Below, in pieces: positions 28,955 through 37,412 of a DNA stretch of 64,000 nucleotides. Source of the stretch: Campylobacter vulpis (lineage in GTDB: Bacteria > Campylobacterota > Campylobacteria > Campylobacterales > Campylobacteraceae); the NCBI RefSeq assembly GCF_014217995.1, contig NZ_CP041617.1, positions 868,001 through 932,000 on the forward strand, in the 5' to 3' direction. The notes beneath the pieces were generated by a model, which was not told where the DNA came from, searched no databases, and worked only from the letters and a program-made list of their open reading frames with translations. The position numbers were made by a program, and so were the translations under genes. The number at the start of each line of letters is the position of its first letter. The first letter of the stretch is position 1.

Positions 28955-29928
28955 CTAAGTCCTTTAAAGCGATTTTGACACGAGCAGTGCAAAGAGCCAT
29001 TTTGTCTTAGAAATACCCTTGCATCGACACCGATAACTTCGCGGTTTTTTAAGTGAGTTTGAAGTCTTTTTTGCACCACTTCATCATTTTCATCCTTATA
29101 AAAAGGCACAATAAGAGCATTATTTACAAAAACGAAATTTGCATAAGTCGCCCCAAGTCTTCTACCCTCGTAAAATAAAGGCTTTGGGATAGGAAGGGGG
29201 ATAAGATGGTAATTTGTCTTTTTTAATTCCTCCTCCATAGCCTTTAATGGTGCGTAATGCTCGTCATTTTCATCTTCACAGGTGCAATAAGCTATGGTAT
29301 TTTCATCAATAAAACGTGCCAAAGTATCGATATGTCTGTCTGTATCATCGCCCTTAATCAAGCCATTTTCAAGCCATATGATTTTTGTAAGCCCAAAATA
29401 ATGTTTAAGCTTTTTTTCTATCTCTTCTTTGCTTAAATTTTGATTGCGATTAGCATTAAGTAGGCAATATGAGCTTGTTAGCATTACACCAGCTCCGTTA
29501 AAATCAATGCTCCCGCCCTCTAAAATAAAGTCGCATTTTTCAAGTCTAGTTTGAAATTTTTCATTAAAAAGCTTATGATTTAAGGCATTATCCAAAGCAC
29601 TTTGAAATTTACCTCCCCAAGCATTAAAGGTAAAATCAAGAGCCTTCAATCTTCCATTTTCAAGCACATCAATCGCACCAAAATCCCTTATCCAAGTATC
29701 ATTTGTTTCACATTTAAAAAATTCCACATTGCTAAATTCTTTAAAGGGTATAAAATCCTCATCATTTGGCGCTATTAATAAAAGCTTTTCATACGCACTT
29801 GCGACTTTTACAAATTCCTTATAAGCTTCGATAATCTCGTCTAAATAAGGCTTCCAGTCTGTATTTTTATGTGGCAGAGCAAGCAATAAATACTCTTGCT
29901 CACTCCATTCGGCGATTGACTTTATCAT
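28951..29928 (-). CDS. aguA: Agmatine deiminase
   Basis: Hydrolyses agmatine to N-carbamoylputrescine and ammonia, feeding aguB. The 325-residue peptidylarginine-deiminase-type protein has TWIRDFGAIDV, EGGSIDFNGAG, the HIDTLARFID motif with the catalytic His, and the nucleophilic Cys in GSLHCSCQNR at the C-terminus. It is the first gene of the operon, with a TGCTACAAT box about 30 bases upstream (29967-29959). Confidence 0.95.
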   Translation of the reverse strand: MIKSIAEWSEQEYLLLALPHKNTDWKPYLDEIIEAYKEFVKVASAYEKLLLIAPNDEDFIPFKEFSNVEFFKCETNDTWIRDFGAIDVLENGRLKALDFTFNAWGGKFQSALDNALNHKLFNEKFQTRLEKCDFILEGGSIDFNGAGVMLTSSYCLLNANRNQNLSKEEIEKKLKHYFGLTKIIWLENGLIKGDDTDRHIDTLARFIDENTIAYCTCEDENDEHYAPLKAMEEELKKTNYHLIPLPIPKPLFYEGRRLGATYANFVFVNNALIVPFYKDENDEVVQKRLQTHLKNREVIGVDARVFLRQNGSLHCSCQNRFKGLR

Positions 29929-29958
29929 TTAAATATCCTTTTTGATAATAAAAAGCTA

Positions 29959-29967
29959 ATTGTAGCA
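29959..29967 (-). promoter_or_regulatory. Probable extended -10 promoter (TGCTACAAT) for aguA
   Basis: Minus-strand TGCTACAAT, one base off TGCTATAAT, about 30 bases before the aguA start in an otherwise empty 54-base gap. Confidence 0.6.
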
Positions 29968-29982
29968 AATTAATCACTTTTG

Positions 29983-31233
29983 TCAAGATTCGCCTATAAT
30001 AATCTCTTTTAAACCTCTAAAATAAAATAAATTCACTCCGTCCTCATAAGCATAATCAAGCTTCATATTATGACTTTCAAGTATGGTATTTACAATATAA
30101 AGTCCTAGTCCAAAACTTGATTTTTGTTTCGATCCTTGCGTAAAAGCTTGCGTGTAATATTCTAAGGTATTATTCAGCTCCTCTCCCCTATTTTTAAAGC
30201 AAATATAATCTTCCATAATGTCAATTTGCACAAAACCATCTTGAGAATGTTTAATGCCATTATCAATCATATTTTTAATCGCTGTGGTAAAAAGCTTAAA
30301 ATCGACATTGACAAAAAAACTTTCTCCCATAAAAATACGCATACTGCTTTCATCGCGCATAGAAATTTCTTTGGCTTCGTCTAAAATATCTAATATATTA
30401 TATTTTTTGCGGTTAATAAAAGCTGCACCTGAAGTAATTTGCTCAATCGCCGCAAATTCATTAATTAAAATTTCAAGACGATTAAATATCCCCTCAAGTC
30501 TTTCCTTATACTTATCGTCTTCAAGCATTTCAAGCGTTATAAGTCCTTTTGTAATAGGTGTTTTTAGCTCATGCATCATATTTCTTAAAAAAAATTGCCT
30601 TGATTGATTTAATTTTATGATTTGCAAAATAGCACGGTAAAAAGCTTCGGATACTTGCGAAATTTCATCATTTCCCGTGCTGACATTTTCGACTTCATTA
30701 AGTTTTCCTTGTGCAAAGCGGTCGATTTGCTTTTTTAAAGTTCTTAGAGGCTTTAATTTTTTAAGTGTAAAAAAATAAAGCAAAATAAGCATAATAAAAA
30801 CAGCAACCCCTATAACCTTAATGATAAAATAACGATAGCTTTGATATTCTTGGTCTTCATAGAGATAAATTTCATCATCATAGACTATATTTAAATAAAC
30901 CGCATCTTTATAAGAAATGATTTCCACCCTACCTTTATCTATGGCGACTTTTTCTAAAACTTCACCCTGTTTTAAAATACCTTGAAGTTCTTTTTCATCT
31001 TCAATTCTCATCATTTTATTATAAGCTTTAGTTTGCTCTTCAAATTCTTTTTCATTTATCATACCATTAAGCTGCAAAAGCTTGACATTGGCTATAAGAG
31101 AGTATTTGGCATTTAATTCCCTAGTGTAATTTTGTTGGTCATAAGCTATAAGCCACAAAAAACCAAGCGTTACACTCACTCCGGCAAAAAGAAAAATGAA
31201 GGTGATGGTGTAAAAAATAGACGAGCGGTTCAT
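29983..31233 (-). CDS. cprS: Sensor histidine kinase CprS-like
   Basis: Membrane sensor of 416 residues. One helix at about 9-29, a periplasmic loop of about 100 residues, a second helix at about 136-158, a HAMP-like linker, then HisKA with MMHELKTPITKG (phosphorylated His) and the ATPase domain with IKNMIDNGIKH and FGLGLYIVN. It overlaps the regulator gene by ATGA, and htrA lies just upstream of both. In C. jejuni cprRS (between aguA-type genes elsewhere and htrA) is linked to envelope stress and biofilm control. The name rests on recalled synteny as well as sequence. Confidence 0.87.
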   Translation of the reverse strand: MNRSSIFYTITFIFLFAGVSVTLGFLWLIAYDQQNYTRELNAKYSLIANVKLLQLNGMINEKEFEEQTKAYNKMMRIEDEKELQGILKQGEVLEKVAIDKGRVEIISYKDAVYLNIVYDDEIYLYEDQEYQSYRYFIIKVIGVAVFIMLILLYFFTLKKLKPLRTLKKQIDRFAQGKLNEVENVSTGNDEISQVSEAFYRAILQIIKLNQSRQFFLRNMMHELKTPITKGLITLEMLEDDKYKERLEGIFNRLEILINEFAAIEQITSGAAFINRKKYNILDILDEAKEISMRDESSMRIFMGESFFVNVDFKLFTTAIKNMIDNGIKHSQDGFVQIDIMEDYICFKNRGEELNNTLEYYTQAFTQGSKQKSSFGLGLYIVNTILESHNMKLDYAYEDGVNLFYFRGLKEIIIGES

Positions 31234-31904
31234 TGCGTAAGCTTATAGCCTATGCCGCGTATGGAATGGATATATTTTGGCGTTTTAGGATCATCGCCCA
31301 TTTTTTGACGAATACGAGAAATAATCACATCAATGCTTTTATTTGAACTATCCTCACTAATGGAAGAGCAATTATATACAAGCTCCTCTCGGCTTACCAC
31401 TCCACCCTCTTTTTTAATAAGATAGCTTAAAATGTCAAATTCCGCATTTGTCAGGGTCAGCTCCTCGCCCTTCATCGTAATAATGTGCTTATACTGGTCA
31501 TAAATTAAGTCTTTCACGCTTTTTGCTATGGCATTTTTTGTATGACAAATGCGTCTTAAATGGCTCTTTATCCTTGCTTGAAGCTCTTTGGGATTATAAG
31601 GCTTAGGCAAATAATCATCTGCTCCAAGCTCCAAAGCATTAACCTTATCACTTATATCGTGCCTAGCGCTTGAAATGATAATGGGCGTGTCATATTTTTT
31701 ACGAATCTCCTCACACACCTCAAGCCCATCAAGCCCTGGTAAGGATAAATCAAGTATGATTAGCTGATACTCCTTTAAAGCAAGCTTTGAAAGTCCAATG
31801 TAGGGCTCGTGAGCTATATCGACTTTCATATCAAATTGTTCTAAATACTCCGCCGTGATTTCAGCTAATTCCAAATCATCTTCTATCATAAGAATATTAG
31901 TCAT
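31230..31904 (-). CDS. cprR: OmpR-family response regulator CprR-like
   Basis: 224 residues. The receiver domain has the acidic pair DD at 9-10, the phospho-acceptor Asp in LIILDLSLPGLDG (about residue 53) and the Lys in LPKPYNP. The C-terminal winged helix ends with IHSIRGIGYKL. It is translationally coupled to the kinase gene and lies 53 bases after htrA. In C. jejuni this regulator is reported to be hard to delete, but nothing in this sequence tests that. Confidence 0.9.
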   Translation of the reverse strand: MTNILMIEDDLELAEITAEYLEQFDMKVDIAHEPYIGLSKLALKEYQLIILDLSLPGLDGLEVCEEIRKKYDTPIIISSARHDISDKVNALELGADDYLPKPYNPKELQARIKSHLRRICHTKNAIAKSVKDLIYDQYKHIITMKGEELTLTNAEFDILSYLIKKEGGVVSREELVYNCSSISEDSSNKSIDVIISRIRQKMGDDPKTPKYIHSIRGIGYKLTQ

Positions 31905-31957
31905 CTTACTCCTTTGACGAAAATTCTATAATAAATTTCATAACAAAATACAAATGC

Positions 31958-33370
31958 TTATTTTAACACAAGCAAAGTTATCACACCTCCGCGATACACC
32001 CAAATTTTAATCCACGCATTTTTGGCTTGATTTTTTAAAGCATTTTGCAAATCTTTTAAGTCTTTTACCTCGCCTTGCCCTACTGCTATGATAATATCAC
32101 CCTCTTTAAAACCTGCCTCTTTTGCCTTGCTTTTAGGCTTAACACTTTCAATCAAAACCCCATTTATCTCACTTGGCACACCAAGACGCGTTTTTAAATT
32201 TACATCTAAAGTTCTTAAATTTAAACCCTCAATTAAACTATCTTGCACGCCTTTAGTTTCACTTATTTCATCGCCTTTTAAAATGAAACTTACCTGATTT
32301 TCCTTGCCATCTCTTTCATAAAGAAGTGAAATTTTTTGATTTGGTTCAAGTGTGCCAATGTAATTTTTTAAATCATTTGGACTTTTGATGCTTTTATCAT
32401 TAACCTTTAAGACCAAATCTCCCCTTTTAAGTCCCGCTTCATCAGCTGATGAACCTTTTTGAACATCGGTGATTAAAGCTCCCTCGCTATTTTTATACAC
32501 TTTCTTACTATCGCCCTTTAAAGCCGTGATACTCACACCTAAAAAGCCTCTTTCTATCTTACCCTTTTCGATAAGCTTTTTTGCCACATCTTTAACCATA
32601 TTAGAAGGTATGGCAAAACCTATGCCATTATTCCCCCCACCGCGTGATAAAATCGCTGAATTTATCCCTACTAAAGCTCCTCTCGTATCAACTAAAGCTC
32701 CACCTGAATTACCCGGATTAATCGAAGCGTCCGTTTGTATGAAATTTTCATACTGATTTAAGCCTATATTATCTTTATTAAGTGCTGAAATAATCCCACT
32801 TGTTACACTAAAGCCCACACCAAAAGGATTACCAAGAGCAAAAACAACATCACCCTCCAACAACTCGTCCGAATTTGAAAAACTCACCGCTGAAAGATTA
32901 TTTGCTTCGATTTTAATAACCGCTAAATCCGTCTTAGGGTCTTTTCCTATCAATTTAGCCTTATATTCCACATCGCTTTGCGGCAAGGTTACACTTATAC
33001 TATCGACATTTTCTACCACATGATTATTGGTAACGATATAACCATCTTTTGAAATAATCACACCAGAACCCACACTTGCAATCACTTCTTTTTCATTTTG
33101 CCCTCTTCTTTGAAAGGGGTCAAAACCGAAAAATTGCTTAAAATATGGATCGTCGAAAAAATCATCAAAAGGATTATTCATTCTAGTGATGGTTTTTGAG
33201 GTTGAAATATTAACAACAGATTTTTTCACCTCCTTAATAGAGTCTTGATAAGAAAGCAAAACGCCATTGGCAGGATTAACTCTTTCTATCTTAGAATCTG
33301 CTTCATTAAATTCTACATTTGCAGCACACAAAAAACTTGCTAAGGCAAGTGAAATAACAATTTTTTTCAT
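31958..33370 (-). CDS. htrA: Periplasmic serine protease/chaperone HtrA (DegP)
   Basis: Quality-control protease, known to be secreted by Campylobacter and to cleave host junction proteins. The 470-residue protein has a signal peptide (KKIVISLALASFLCAANV) and a catalytic triad at about H117 (TNNHVVEN), D148 (KTDLAVIKI) and S222 (GNSGGALV), then two PDZ domains starting near 255 and 370. A minus-strand TATACT box (33408-33403) about 35 bases upstream is a likely -10. It is divergent from cbpA. Confidence 0.96.
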   Translation of the reverse strand: MKKIVISLALASFLCAANVEFNEADSKIERVNPANGVLLSYQDSIKEVKKSVVNISTSKTITRMNNPFDDFFDDPYFKQFFGFDPFQRRGQNEKEVIASVGSGVIISKDGYIVTNNHVVENVDSISVTLPQSDVEYKAKLIGKDPKTDLAVIKIEANNLSAVSFSNSDELLEGDVVFALGNPFGVGFSVTSGIISALNKDNIGLNQYENFIQTDASINPGNSGGALVDTRGALVGINSAILSRGGGNNGIGFAIPSNMVKDVAKKLIEKGKIERGFLGVSITALKGDSKKVYKNSEGALITDVQKGSSADEAGLKRGDLVLKVNDKSIKSPNDLKNYIGTLEPNQKISLLYERDGKENQVSFILKGDEISETKGVQDSLIEGLNLRTLDVNLKTRLGVPSEINGVLIESVKPKSKAKEAGFKEGDIIIAVGQGEVKDLKDLQNALKNQAKNAWIKIWVYRGGVITLLVLK

Positions 33371-33488
33371 TATAACTTCTCCATTTAGTAATTTAACTTG
33401 ATAGTATAAAACTCAAACTTTAAAAAATTGTAAATGAAACCTTGAGTGTAAAAATATATTAAACTTGATTGACTAAGACTAAACTTTA

Positions 33489-33497
33489 TGCTATAAT
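33489..33497 (+). promoter_or_regulatory. Extended -10 promoter (TGCTATAAT) for cbpA-hspR
   Basis: A perfect TGCTATAAT 28 bases before the first cbpA ATG. Upstream, CTTGAGTG (33440-33447) and ACTTGATTGA (33462-33471) resemble half-sites of the HspR HAIR operator. The spacing does not match the canonical inverted repeat, so that operator is only suggested. Confidence 0.7.
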
Positions 33498-33521
33498 CAC
33501 GCTTTCAATTTTTAAGGAAAA

Positions 33522-34406
33522 ATGATGAATAGTCTTTATGAAACACTTGGCATTAGTAAAAATGCGAGCAATGATGAAATTAAAAAAGCTTACAGACGCC
33601 TTGCTAGACAATATCACCCAGACATTAACAAGGAAAAAGGTGCGGAAGAAAAATTTAAAGAAATCAACGCCGCTTACGAAATTTTAAGTGATGAAAAAAA
33701 ACGCGCTCAATATGATAGATACGGCGATTCTATGTTTGGAGGACAAAGTTTTAGTGATTTTTCTAGAAATTCTGGTGGTGTAGATTTAGATGAAATCTTA
33801 AAAAATCTATTTGGCGGAGGCTTCTCAGGTGGTGGAGGTTTTGGAGGTAGTAGCTTTGGGGGCGGAAATTTTGGTGGATTTGGAGGGGGTTTTGGTGGAT
33901 TTTCTGGGGAAAATTTAGACCTAAATGCAAGCATTAGCATACCCTTTGAGATAGGAATCTTAGGCGGAGAGCATAGCATTAATTTTAATGGCGAAACCAT
34001 CAAAATGAAAATTCCACACGGCATTAAAAATAATGATAAAATAAGAATTCGTGGTAAGGGTAAAAAACTAGGCTCTCAAGTGGGAGACTTAATCGTCAAA
34101 GTGAGTTTGGAAAAAAGTGAGCTTTATGAGCGTGATGAAGATGATTTAACAAGAAAGCTAGACATTAGCTTAAAAACAGCCCTTTTTGGTGGGAAAATTA
34201 CCCTTCAAACGCCCAAAAAAGAGGTTAGCATCAAAATCCCTCCAAATTCTAAAAATGGACAAAAAATTCGCCTTAAGGGTTATGGGGTGCAAAATAGAAA
34301 GAGTGGAATTTTTGGAGATTTATATCTCGTTTTAAATGTGCTTTTGCCTAATATCGAAGATTTAGACTCTAAAGTGCGTCAAATTTTAGAAGAAAAACTA
34401 TCTTAA
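33522..34406 (+). CDS. cbpA: DnaJ-like co-chaperone CbpA
   Basis: Hsp40-type co-chaperone of DnaK. The J domain (about residues 4-67) has the HPD motif in [13 protein letters not shown] Gly/Phe-rich linker follows at about 85-125 (repeats of GGGFGG), then two beta-sandwich substrate domains. No zinc-finger cysteines are present, so it is the CbpA class and not DnaJ. Tandem ATGs lie at 33522 and 33525, and AAGGAAAA favours the second. It is followed by hspR after 12 bases. Confidence 0.93.
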   Translation: MMNSLYETLGISKNASNDEIKKAYRRLARQYHPDINKEKGAEEKFKEINAAYEILSDEKKRAQYDRYGDSMFGGQSFSDFSRNSGGVDLDEILKNLFGGGFSGGGGFGGSSFGGGNFGGFGGGFGGFSGENLDLNASISIPFEIGILGGEHSINFNGETIKMKIPHGIKNNDKIRIRGKGKKLGSQVGDLIVKVSLEKSELYERDEDDLTRKLDISLKTALFGGKITLQTPKKEVSIKIPPNSKNGQKIRLKGYGVQNRKSGIFGDLYLVLNVLLPNIEDLDSKVRQILEEKLS

Positions 34407-34418
34407 AAAGGAGCAATA

Positions 34419-34790
34419 ATGCAACATAATTACGATGAGCCTGTTTATCTTATAAGCGTGGTAGCAAAGGTTTTAAGCATACACCCACAAACACTTAGGC
34501 AGTATGAAAGAGAGGGACTAGTCGAGCCTAGTAGGACTGATGGCAAAATTAGACTTTATTCGCAACGCGATATTGATAGAATTAAGCTTATTTTAAGACT
34601 AACTCGTGATATGGGTGTAAATTTAGCCGGGGTTGATGTGATTTTAAAGCTTAAAAACCAACTGAGCGAATTTGAAGCCTTGATTGATGAACTTCGCTTA
34701 GAACTTGATAAAAGAGATAATAATGGCAAATCAAAAGCCGTAGTTAAGCATAAAAATAGCTTTGATTTAATTTTTTATGAGAAAAATTAA
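34419..34790 (+). CDS. hspR: Heat-shock repressor HspR (MerR family)
   Basis: 123-residue repressor of chaperone operons. The MerR-type helix-turn-helix (VYLISVVAKVLSIHPQTLRQ followed by YEREGL) and wing (GKIRLYSQRDIDRIK) occupy about residues 7-60, followed by a coiled-coil dimerisation segment. Position after cbpA fits an autoregulated operon. RBS AAGGAG. The final base overlaps the start of the antiporter gene. Confidence 0.94.
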   Translation: MQHNYDEPVYLISVVAKVLSIHPQTLRQYEREGLVEPSRTDGKIRLYSQRDIDRIKLILRLTRDMGVNLAGVDVILKLKNQLSEFEALIDELRLELDKRDNNGKSKAVVKHKNSFDLIFYEKN

Positions 34791-36412
34791 TGGGCGATTT
34801 TTTAGAAATTTTTTTAATCACTTCAGGACTTGCCGTTCTTTTAAATGTCTTTTTTAAGAAATTTGAAATTCCTACCATTATAGGCTATATTTTAGTCGGC
34901 ATCATCATTTCTTATGCTTATGGTTTTAGTGGCAGTGAAGAGCTTACGCACATCGCCGAATTTGGAATTGTTTTTTTAATGTTTACCATAGGGCTTGAGT
35001 TTTCTTTTACGCATTTAATGGCGATGAAAAAAGAAGTTTTTTTAAATGGCTCTTTGCAAGTAATAATTTGTGGCTTAGTGTGCTTTTTGCTTGTGTTAGG
35101 AATTTTAGGACTTGGTGGCGAGGTGGGCATTATCGTAGGCTTTGCCCTCGCACTCTCCTCCACAGCCGTAGTGCTTAAAATTTTAAATGATAGTGGCGAC
35201 ATTAAAGAGCAATATGGCAGAAAAACGCTAGGAATTTTAATATTCCAAGATATAGCCGTGATACCACTTTTGCTTCTTGTAGATATTTTTTCTTCAAATA
35301 ATCAAAACATCACCCAACTCATACTTACTACACTCATTAGCGTTGTGATTTTACTTACCTTGCTTTATTTGATAGGAAAATATCTTATTGATAGAATTTT
35401 TCACTTTGTTATCCGTGCCTCATCAAATGAACTTTTCATTTTAACCATACTTTTTATTGTTATGGGGGCGAGTTTTTTAGCACATTATTTTGGCTTTTCT
35501 TACTCGCTTGGAGCTTTTATTGCCGGTGTTTTGATAGCAGAAACTAAATATAAGCATAAAATAGAAGCGGACTTAGTGCCATTTAGAGACCTACTTTTAG
35601 GACTTTTCTTTATCTCTGTGGGTATGCAGATTAATTTTAAAATCGTCTTTGAAAATTGGGATCTTATCTTACTTTTAACCTTACTCGTTGGACTCTTAAA
35701 ATTTGGCGTTATTTTTGGAATTTTGGTAATTTATAACAAAAAACGAGTTGCCATTAAAACAGCTTTTAGTATAGCTCAAATAGGCGAATTTGCTTTAGCG
35801 GTTTTTTCTCTTTTGCAGGTAAAAAATATGCTTGATGGTCAAACCGCTCAAATTCTCATTGTCGTCTCTATCATTACGATGATTTTAACGCCTTTTGTTT
35901 TAAATAATATTAGACGCATTTCAAACGCCGTTGAAGACATTATACAAACGCAAGAAGTAACGCAACCACAAGCTGTTAATTCTACGCTTAAAAATCATAT
36001 AGTTATTTTTGGTTATGGAATCATCGGTCAAGAGGTTGTGCAAAAGATTAAAAATAGCGGTGTGCCTTATTTGGTTTTAGAAAATGATTTAAATTTAGTC
36101 AAACTTGGATTAAGTCGGGGTGAAAATGTTTATTTTGCTAATGCCGCACAAGAAGAAACACTTAAAATAGCCAACATTAAAGAATGTGCGGTTGCCATCA
36201 TCACTATTTTTAACGAAGCACGGCTAGCAATGCTCCAGCAAGCCTTAGAAAGTTATGGCGAGGTTGATATTGTGATTTATACAAATAATAGCTCCAAAAA
36301 ACTCTTTTATTCTAAAATAGACAAAAATGTCGAAATTGTGCAAACAGAACGGGTGTTAGCAAGAGCTTTAATTAGTGCTGCACTTGAAAAACGCATTAGC
36401 AAAAATGCTTAA
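34790..36412 (+). CDS. CPA2-family cation/proton antiporter with TrkA-N domain (KefB-like)
   Basis: 540 residues with about 12 membrane helices (LVGIIISYAYGF, GIVFLMFTIGLEFS, LALSSTAVVLKIL, SLGAFIAGVLIAETKYKH), then a cytosolic nucleotide-binding TrkA-N domain from about residue 398 (HIVIFGYGIIGQEVV). It exports K+ or exchanges Na+/K+ for protons. The ion is inferred from family. ATG 34790 overlaps the hspR TAA, so it belongs to the heat-shock operon, as I recall in C. jejuni. Confidence 0.92.
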   Translation: MGDFLEIFLITSGLAVLLNVFFKKFEIPTIIGYILVGIIISYAYGFSGSEELTHIAEFGIVFLMFTIGLEFSFTHLMAMKKEVFLNGSLQVIICGLVCFLLVLGILGLGGEVGIIVGFALALSSTAVVLKILNDSGDIKEQYGRKTLGILIFQDIAVIPLLLLVDIFSSNNQNITQLILTTLISVVILLTLLYLIGKYLIDRIFHFVIRASSNELFILTILFIVMGASFLAHYFGFSYSLGAFIAGVLIAETKYKHKIEADLVPFRDLLLGLFFISVGMQINFKIVFENWDLILLLTLLVGLLKFGVIFGILVIYNKKRVAIKTAFSIAQIGEFALAVFSLLQVKNMLDGQTAQILIVVSIITMILTPFVLNNIRRISNAVEDIIQTQEVTQPQAVNSTLKNHIVIFGYGIIGQEVVQKIKNSGVPYLVLENDLNLVKLGLSRGENVYFANAAQEETLKIANIKECAVAIITIFNEARLAMLQQALESYGEVDIVIYTNNSSKKLFYSKIDKNVEIVQTERVLARALISAALEKRISKNA

Positions 36413-36420
36413 GGTAAAAT

Positions 36421-36750
36421 ATGGCTTTTGACAAAGAAAAAAGTTTAAGGGTTAAATACCTAAGAAATTTGGAAAAATTTGCCAATGCTGCGATAAATTC
36501 GCTTAAAAAAGAAAATTTTGATACGCAAAAATTCCAAGAAAGAATGCTTAAAAATTCTAAATTTTTTAAAGAAAACGAAGCGGTATTTCTCAATTCAAGC
36601 TATGCGAAAAATTTGGAGAGCTTTGTTAATACTTGTTTGGATTTTAGTCGCTCAAAAGAAGACTTACTAAGCCTTGCAAACGCTCTTGATAAACAAAAAA
36701 AGCAAGGTGGCAAAAAAGAAAAGCATAAAAATTATTTAAAGGATTTTTGA
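36421..36750 (+). CDS. Conserved hypothetical protein, 109 residues
   Basis: A small basic, mostly helical soluble protein rich in Lys, Asn and Phe, with no known motif. It begins 8 bases after the antiporter stop and overlaps the phosphatase gene (TGATG), so it is co-transcribed with them. The same position is filled by a hypothetical gene in C. jejuni (recalled synteny). Function unknown. Confidence 0.75.
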   Translation: MAFDKEKSLRVKYLRNLEKFANAAINSLKKENFDTQKFQERMLKNSKFFKENEAVFLNSSYAKNLESFVNTCLDFSRSKEDLLSLANALDKQKKQGGKKEKHKNYLKDF

Positions 36751-37370
36751 TGATTAATGTATTTTTCGATATGGACGGCACTTTAATTGATAGTGCAAAT
36801 GCCATTAGTGCGGCAGTAAATGAAATAAGAGCAGAATTAAAACTAAGCCCAATGAAGCGTGAGGATATAATGCGTATTATCAATACCCCACAAATAGACT
36901 GGGCAAAAGAACTTTACGAAATCAAAAATTTCAATCATTCAAGCTTTAAAGAGGGCTTTGAAAAATACTTCATCAAGCATTATCAGCAAAGTGTTGTGCT
37001 ATTTGAGGGCATTAAAGAAATTTTGGATTTTTTAAAAGAACAAAAGTGCTACCTAGCCATAGCCACAAATGCTCCACAAAGCTCACTTACGCAGATTTTA
37101 AACAAGCATAATATTTTACCTTATTTTGATAAAGTTTTAGGCGTGAGTGTAGGGATAGAACCTAAACCAAGCCCGATGATGCTTAATTTGTTAAAAGAGG
37201 AAGCACCCTATCAAACAAGCCTTTTTATAGGCGATAGTGCTAAAGATAAAGAAGCCGCGCAAAACGCTAAGATTCCCTATTATCACGCTAAATGGTATGA
37301 AAAAGAATTAAAAGAAAACGAATTTGGCAACTCCAAAGAATTGCTAGTTTTTTTAAAAAACCATTTGTAA
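36750..37370 (+). CDS. HAD-superfamily phosphatase (Gph/PGP-like)
   Basis: About 206 residues. HAD motif I is FFDMDGTLID at the N-terminus, motif II is IATNAPQSS, and motifs III/IV are EPKPSP and FIGDSAKDKEAA. The cap domain between residues 15 and 80 is of the helical C1 type found in phosphoglycolate phosphatases and phosphonatases. The start is ATG 36750, overlapping the previous stop. The substrate cannot be deduced. Confidence 0.88.
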   Translation: MINVFFDMDGTLIDSANAISAAVNEIRAELKLSPMKREDIMRIINTPQIDWAKELYEIKNFNHSSFKEGFEKYFIKHYQQSVVLFEGIKEILDFLKEQKCYLAIATNAPQSSLTQILNKHNILPYFDKVLGVSVGIEPKPSPMMLNLLKEEAPYQTSLFIGDSAKDKEAAQNAKIPYYHAKWYEKELKENEFGNSKELLVFLKNHL

Positions 37371-37412
37371 AGAAAAGTTACAATAATGCAAAATTTTCGA
37401 AAAGAGTGCATA

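Noticed and set aside
33421-33488. HspR HAIR operator between htrA and cbpA
   Set aside because: CTTGAGTG and ACTTGATTGA resemble half-sites, but orientation and spacing do not form the canonical CTTGAGT-N7-ACTCAAG, so no operator is called.
33707-34024. Proline-rich minus-strand ORF within cbpA
   Set aside because: It is the antisense of the Gly-rich linker of CbpA; GGX codons read back as proline-rich sequence.
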